A stretch of 9,278 nt of DNA from the NCBI GenBank assembly GCA_016784625.1, contig JADHUF010000038.1:1-9278 (forward strand), written 5' to 3'. Made by a program: the position numbers and the translations under genes. The stretch's first letter is position 1, and each line of letters starts with the position of its first letter. Origin of the DNA: Candidatus Nitrosopumilus sp. Its GTDB lineage: Archaea > Thermoproteota > Nitrososphaeria > Nitrososphaerales > Nitrosopumilaceae. The notes beneath the pieces were generated by a model. It was not told where the DNA came from, ran no database searches, and saw nothing but the letters and a program-made list of their open reading frames with translations. Shown in pieces: positions 6,461-9,278 of the stretch.

Positions 6461-6461
6461 A

Positions 6462-6497
6462 TGTCATATGTATTACATATAGTAGATAAATATGACA
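6462..6497. promoter_or_regulatory. Nested inverted repeats around the hsp20 transcription start
   Basis: The outer pair is TGTCATAT (6462-6469) and ATATGACA (6490-6497), eight perfect pairs with 20 nt between. The inner palindrome is ATATGT-ATT-ACATAT (6466-6480). Together they span from just after the TATA box into the first codons of hsp20, a position suited to a repressor or to an mRNA hairpin at the start codon. The sequence is AT-rich, so the inner palindrome on its own is weak evidence. Confidence 0.4.
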
Positions 6498-6992
6498 ATG
6501 TTCTTTGATAGCGAATTTGATAGAATCTTCAAACGAATGTCAAACTCTTTTTTTAACATAGATGACATTTTTGAAGAATTCAAGGGAAATGGTTCTGACT
6601 CTGGTCCATATTATTACGGTTATACAATGACTGTTGGTCCAGATGGAAAACCTGTTGTAAAAGAATATGGAAATGTCAAACCAGGCCTACTTCCAAATTC
6701 TGATACACGCGAACCACTTGTCGACACAATTGTCGATGAAAAAGAAAAAGTAGTAAAACTCATAGCTGAGATGCCAGGAGTTGAAAAGACTGATGTAAAA
6801 ATCGTTGTTGAAAACAAGACTGTAGATCTTTCAGCTCAACATGACGAAAAGAAATACCATGTAAAAGTTCCTGTACAACATAAAGTTGATGAGAACTCTG
6901 CAAAGGCTTCTTACAAAAATGGTGTTTTACAAATAGTCTTCAAGTTAGTTGAAGAAGAAAAACCCAAAGGCAAAATGGTGGAGGTTGAATAA
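6492..6992 (+). CDS. hsp20: Small heat-shock protein Hsp20 (alpha-crystallin family)
   Basis: 166 aa. An ATP-independent holdase that forms oligomers and keeps unfolding proteins soluble in the cytoplasm. The N-terminal part has an aromatic, acidic arm (1-40). Next comes the segment GYTMTVGPDGKPVVKEYGN (43-61), typical of archaeal Hsp20 proteins encoded beside cdc48. The alpha-crystallin domain spans about 74-152 and ends with the signature ASYKNGVLQIVF (139-150). The C-terminal VEV (163-165) corresponds to the IxI/V motif that docks subunits together. The start is ATG 6492; a second ATG two codons later (6498) is possible. It is the first gene of a likely two-gene operon, with 26 bp before cdc48. 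A clear TATA box and inverted repeats upstream suggest controlled, probably stress-linked expression. Confidence 0.93.
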   Translation: MTMFFDSEFDRIFKRMSNSFFNIDDIFEEFKGNGSDSGPYYYGYTMTVGPDGKPVVKEYGNVKPGLLPNSDTREPLVDTIVDEKEKVVKLIAEMPGVEKTDVKIVVENKTVDLSAQHDEKKYHVKVPVQHKVDENSAKASYKNGVLQIVFKLVEEEKPKGKMVEVE

Positions 6993-7000
6993 CCCCCCAA

Positions 7001-7007
7001 TTTTTTT
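7001..7007 (+). terminator. T7 tract between hsp20 and cdc48, possible partial terminator
   Basis: Directly after the hsp20 stop there is a run of six C, two A and seven T. Archaeal RNA polymerase can terminate at T-rich tracts on the non-template strand without a hairpin, so part of the transcripts may end here and lower cdc48 relative to hsp20. Since the cdc48 ribosome-binding site follows immediately, full termination seems unlikely. Confidence 0.25.
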
Positions 7008-7012
7008 GAGGT
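7008..7012 (+). promoter_or_regulatory. Shine-Dalgarno site of cdc48
   Basis: GAGGT lies 6 nt before the ATG at 7019 and can pair with the CCUCC at the 3' end of archaeal 16S rRNA. It supports this ATG over the nearby ATG at 7014, which is out of frame, and supports translation from a polycistronic mRNA. Confidence 0.7.
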
Positions 7013-7018
7013 AATGAT

Positions 7019-9160
7019 ATGAGTGAAATTGTTTTAAAAATAGATGAAATTACACAACAACATGTTGGAAGAGGTAGAGCTATTGTTGATCCTAAAATTA
7101 TTGAGGATCAAAAATGGAATACTGGACAAATCTTAGAATTAACATATAACAAAAAAACACATGTAAAACTTTGGCCAGGCGCTCCTGAAGAATATGGTGC
7201 AGGAATTATCAAAATAGATGGAATTACACGGCAAAACATTGGTGCAGGAATTGGTGATAAAATCTCCCTAAAATCAGTTGAAGCAGTAAACGCTGAACAA
7301 ATTATTTTATCTCCTACGGAAAAGATTGCAGCTGAAGGATTACAAGAATACATGATTTACAATTATCTTAATCATGTATTTACTACTGGAGATTCAATTT
7401 CTCTAAATACGCAGATGGGTAGTCGAGTTCAGTTTATTGTAACTAGTACCAAACCATCAAAACCAGTTATTGTTACAGAAAATACAGTATTCAAACTTGG
7501 TACAATGACAAAAGCAATTGATGTATCTTTTCCAAGAATAACATATGATGAACTTGGAGGTCTAAAAACTGAGGTTCAAAAAATTCGTGAGATGGTAGAA
7601 TTACCCATGAGACATCCAGAGTTATTTGACAAAATAGGTGTAGACGCACCAAAAGGCGTATTACTATATGGTCCTCCAGGTACAGGAAAAACTCTGCTTG
7701 CAAAAGCTGTTGCAGGAGAAACTAATGCTCACTTTATCTCACTTAGCGGTCCTGAAATCATGGGCAAGTACTATGGAGAAAGTGAAGAAAAACTCAGAGA
7801 AATCTTCACACAAGCTGAAGAAAACGCCCCTAGCATAATTTTCATTGATGAAATTGATTCTATTGCTCCAAAGAGGGATGAAGTATCAGGTGAAGTTGAG
7901 AAGAGAATAGTCTCTCAACTCTTGACACTAATGGATGGTATGAAGTCTCGAGGAAAAGTTGTAGTGATTGCAGCTACTAACAGACCAGACTCTATTGATC
8001 CAGCACTTCGAAGACCCGGTAGATTTGATAGAGAAATTGAAATTGGAATTCCTGATGATGAGGGGAGATTTGATATTTTATCAATTCATACACGTGGTAT
8101 GCCAATTGATGAAAAAGTAGATCTTAAACAAATCTCAAAGACTACACATGGATTTGTAGGTGCTGATTTGGAAGTATTATCCAAAGAAGCTGCAATGAGA
8201 TCTCTTCGTAGAATTCTTCCTGAGATTGATCTTGATGAAGAGAAAGTTTCTTCAGAAATTCTTCAAAAGATTCAGATTACTAGCGAAGACTTTAGAGATG
8301 CATTAAAAGAAGTCAAACCAAGTGCATTAAGAGAAGTTCAAGTTCAAATCCCAAATGTTAGTTGGGATGATGTTGGAGGTCTAGATCAATTAAAAGAAGA
8401 ACTTCGTGAGGCAGTTGAATGGCCTATTAAACACAAAGAAGCATTTGATTATGTTAATATAGAAACTCCAAAGGGAATCCTACTTCATGGTCCACCTGGT
8501 ACTGGTAAAACTATGATTGCAAAAGCACTTGCAAAAATGACAGAATCTAACTTTATCAGTATAAAGGGTCCTGAATTACTCTCAAAATGGGTTGGCGAAT
8601 CTGAAAAAGGAGTTAGAGAAATTTTCAGAAAAGCACGACAGGCAGCACCATGTATTATTTTCTTAGATGAAGTAGATGCACTTGTTCCACGAAGAGGCAG
8701 TGGTGGATCAGGTTCACATGTTACAGAAAACGTGGTATCTCAAATTCTAACTGAGATTGATGGACTAGAAGAACTACACAATGTATTGATAATTGGTGCA
8801 ACTAACCGATTAGATATTGTAGATGAGGCACTGTTAAGACCCGGTAGATTTGATAGAATTATTGAAGTTCCTAATCCTGACGCAAAAGGAAGACAACAAA
8901 TCTTTGAAATTCATACCAAAAAGAAACCACTTGCAAGTGATGTTAACATTACAAAACTTGTAGAGTTGACAGATGATTTTAGTGGCGCAGAAATTTCTGC
9001 AGTTGCAAATAGAGCAGCAATAACGGCACTAAAGAGATACGTCAATGGTAAATCTCAAAATATCAAAGAAATCAAAATTACTCAACAAGATCTAATTGAT
9101 GCAATTGACAAGGTGCAGCCTCGAAAAAAAGAGGCACCTCTATCTCAATCCATAAAATAG
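7019..9160 (+). CDS. cdc48: Cdc48/VAT-type double AAA+ ATPase
   Basis: 713 aa. A hexameric unfoldase/segregase that threads proteins through its pore using ATP. The N-domain is a double-psi barrel (about 3-85) plus a second barrel (105-165). D1 has Walker A GPPGTGKT (218-225), Walker B IIFIDEID (273-280), sensor N321 and the RRPGRFDR arginine-finger segment (331-338). D2 has Walker A GPPGTGKT (491-498), Walker B IIFLDEVD (546-553), sensor N596 and LRPGRFDR (606-613). All catalytic residues are intact, so both rings should hydrolyse ATP. The D1 pore loop is KYYGES (250-255), aromatic as in archaeal VAT rather than the KLAGES of human p97; the D2 loop is KWVGES (523-528). The C-terminus ends SIK, without a proteasome-docking HbYX motif. 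It follows hsp20 with its own Shine-Dalgarno site, and the pairing suggests a joint role in protein quality control. Confidence 0.96.
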   Translation: MSEIVLKIDEITQQHVGRGRAIVDPKIIEDQKWNTGQILELTYNKKTHVKLWPGAPEEYGAGIIKIDGITRQNIGAGIGDKISLKSVEAVNAEQIILSPTEKIAAEGLQEYMIYNYLNHVFTTGDSISLNTQMGSRVQFIVTSTKPSKPVIVTENTVFKLGTMTKAIDVSFPRITYDELGGLKTEVQKIREMVELPMRHPELFDKIGVDAPKGVLLYGPPGTGKTLLAKAVAGETNAHFISLSGPEIMGKYYGESEEKLREIFTQAEENAPSIIFIDEIDSIAPKRDEVSGEVEKRIVSQLLTLMDGMKSRGKVVVIAATNRPDSIDPALRRPGRFDREIEIGIPDDEGRFDILSIHTRGMPIDEKVDLKQISKTTHGFVGADLEVLSKEAAMRSLRRILPEIDLDEEKVSSEILQKIQITSEDFRDALKEVKPSALREVQVQIPNVSWDDVGGLDQLKEELREAVEWPIKHKEAFDYVNIETPKGILLHGPPGTGKTMIAKALAKMTESNFISIKGPELLSKWVGESEKGVREIFRKARQAAPCIIFLDEVDALVPRRGSGGSGSHVTENVVSQILTEIDGLEELHNVLIIGATNRLDIVDEALLRPGRFDRIIEVPNPDAKGRQQIFEIHTKKKPLASDVNITKLVELTDDFSGAEISAVANRAAITALKRYVNGKSQNIKEIKITQQDLIDAIDKVQPRKKEAPLSQSIK

Positions 9161-9161
9161 T

Positions 9162-9169
9162 CTAAATAC
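9162..9169 (+). promoter_or_regulatory. Weak TATA-like box before the last gene
   Basis: CTAAATAC is centred about 25 bp before the ATG at 9191, the spacing for a leaderless transcript. It is a poorer match than the hsp20 box. The nearest Shine-Dalgarno-like AAGGA (9171-9175) is 15 nt from the ATG, too far to be convincing. Confidence 0.3.
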
Positions 9170-9190
9170 TAAGGAAAATGACGTAAAATA

Positions 9191-9278
9191 ATGAAACTTT
9201 ACCTCGATTTTGATCCTTGTCAAGAATGCAATACTATGATGGCTGAACTTAGTAGTCCTGAAATGTTATTTGTTGATG
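9191..9278 (+). CDS. Start of an unidentified gene with a CxxC motif (3'-truncated)
   Basis: Only 29 codons are visible before the right edge. The peptide begins MKLYLDFDPCQECN, with C10 and C13 forming a CxxC pair after a short hydrophobic strand. This arrangement fits a thioredoxin/glutaredoxin-like redox site or one half of a zinc site, but too little is present to decide. It starts 30 bp after the cdc48 stop on the same strand, so it could belong to the same transcript or use the weak TATA-like box upstream. The start is the first ATG that opens a long frame; the ATG at 9178 meets a stop two codons later. Confidence 0.55.
   Translation, partial: MKLYLDFDPCQECNTMMAELSSPEMLFVD

Noticed and set aside
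1..9278. Mobile element, CRISPR array, tRNA/rRNA, toxin-antitoxin or defence island
   Set aside because: No transposase or nuclease gene, no regular direct-repeat array, no tRNA-like cloverleaf in the short intergenic gaps, and no abrupt compositional change were seen.

Overview
The window looks like an ordinary chromosomal stretch of an AT-rich archaeon, most likely a marine ammonia-oxidizing thaumarchaeon (Nitrososphaerota, Nitrosopumilus-like). This rests on the protein repertoire: a Cdc48/VAT-type AAA+ ATPase behind an archaeal Hsp20, a cupredoxin-like secreted protein, a surface protein with the C-terminal 'CFI-box' seen widely in this group, an archaeal CbiE, and a small HTH-like plus ACT protein of archaeal type. 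Promoters also look archaeal, with TATA boxes about 26 bp upstream of several start codons (leaderless or nearly so), and a Shine-Dalgarno site in front of an operon-internal gene. The taxon is inferred from memory of these families; no search was run.

Layout, left to right. The 3' part of a SpoIIM-family (DUF95) membrane protein runs off the left edge. It is followed by a secreted protein with a C-terminal cupredoxin fold that has lost two of four expected copper ligands. That gene converges on a minus-strand pair: a PH/GRAM-like protein of unknown function, then the cobalamin enzyme CbiE. The convergent stop codons share one CTAG. Divergent from the pair, across a 60-bp region with a near-perfect 27-bp palindrome, is a three-part exported cyclophilin. 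It converges, 3 bp apart, on a minus-strand type II NADH dehydrogenase-like flavoprotein, which lies downstream of the HTH/ACT-like gene. Divergent from that gene, across 104 bp rich in inverted repeats, is the hsp20-cdc48 pair. A truncated ORF with a CxxC motif starts at the right edge.

How the genes fit together. The clearest functional unit is hsp20-cdc48: a holdase and an unfoldase/segregase, a linkage also known from heat-shock operons of other archaea. The exported cyclophilin adds extracytoplasmic protein folding. CbiE belongs to corrin-ring synthesis, and the NDH-2-like enzyme to electron transfer into the quinone pool. The remaining genes are conserved-looking unknowns.

I see no mobile element, CRISPR, tRNA or rRNA, no gap over 300 bp, and no convincing new multi-gene system. 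The best leads are regulatory (inverted repeats in the two divergent promoter regions) and protein-architectural (the cyclophilin/CFI-box protein, the degenerate cupredoxin, the PH-like and ACT-like unknowns). Three of the nine genes with a visible or missing start use TTG.
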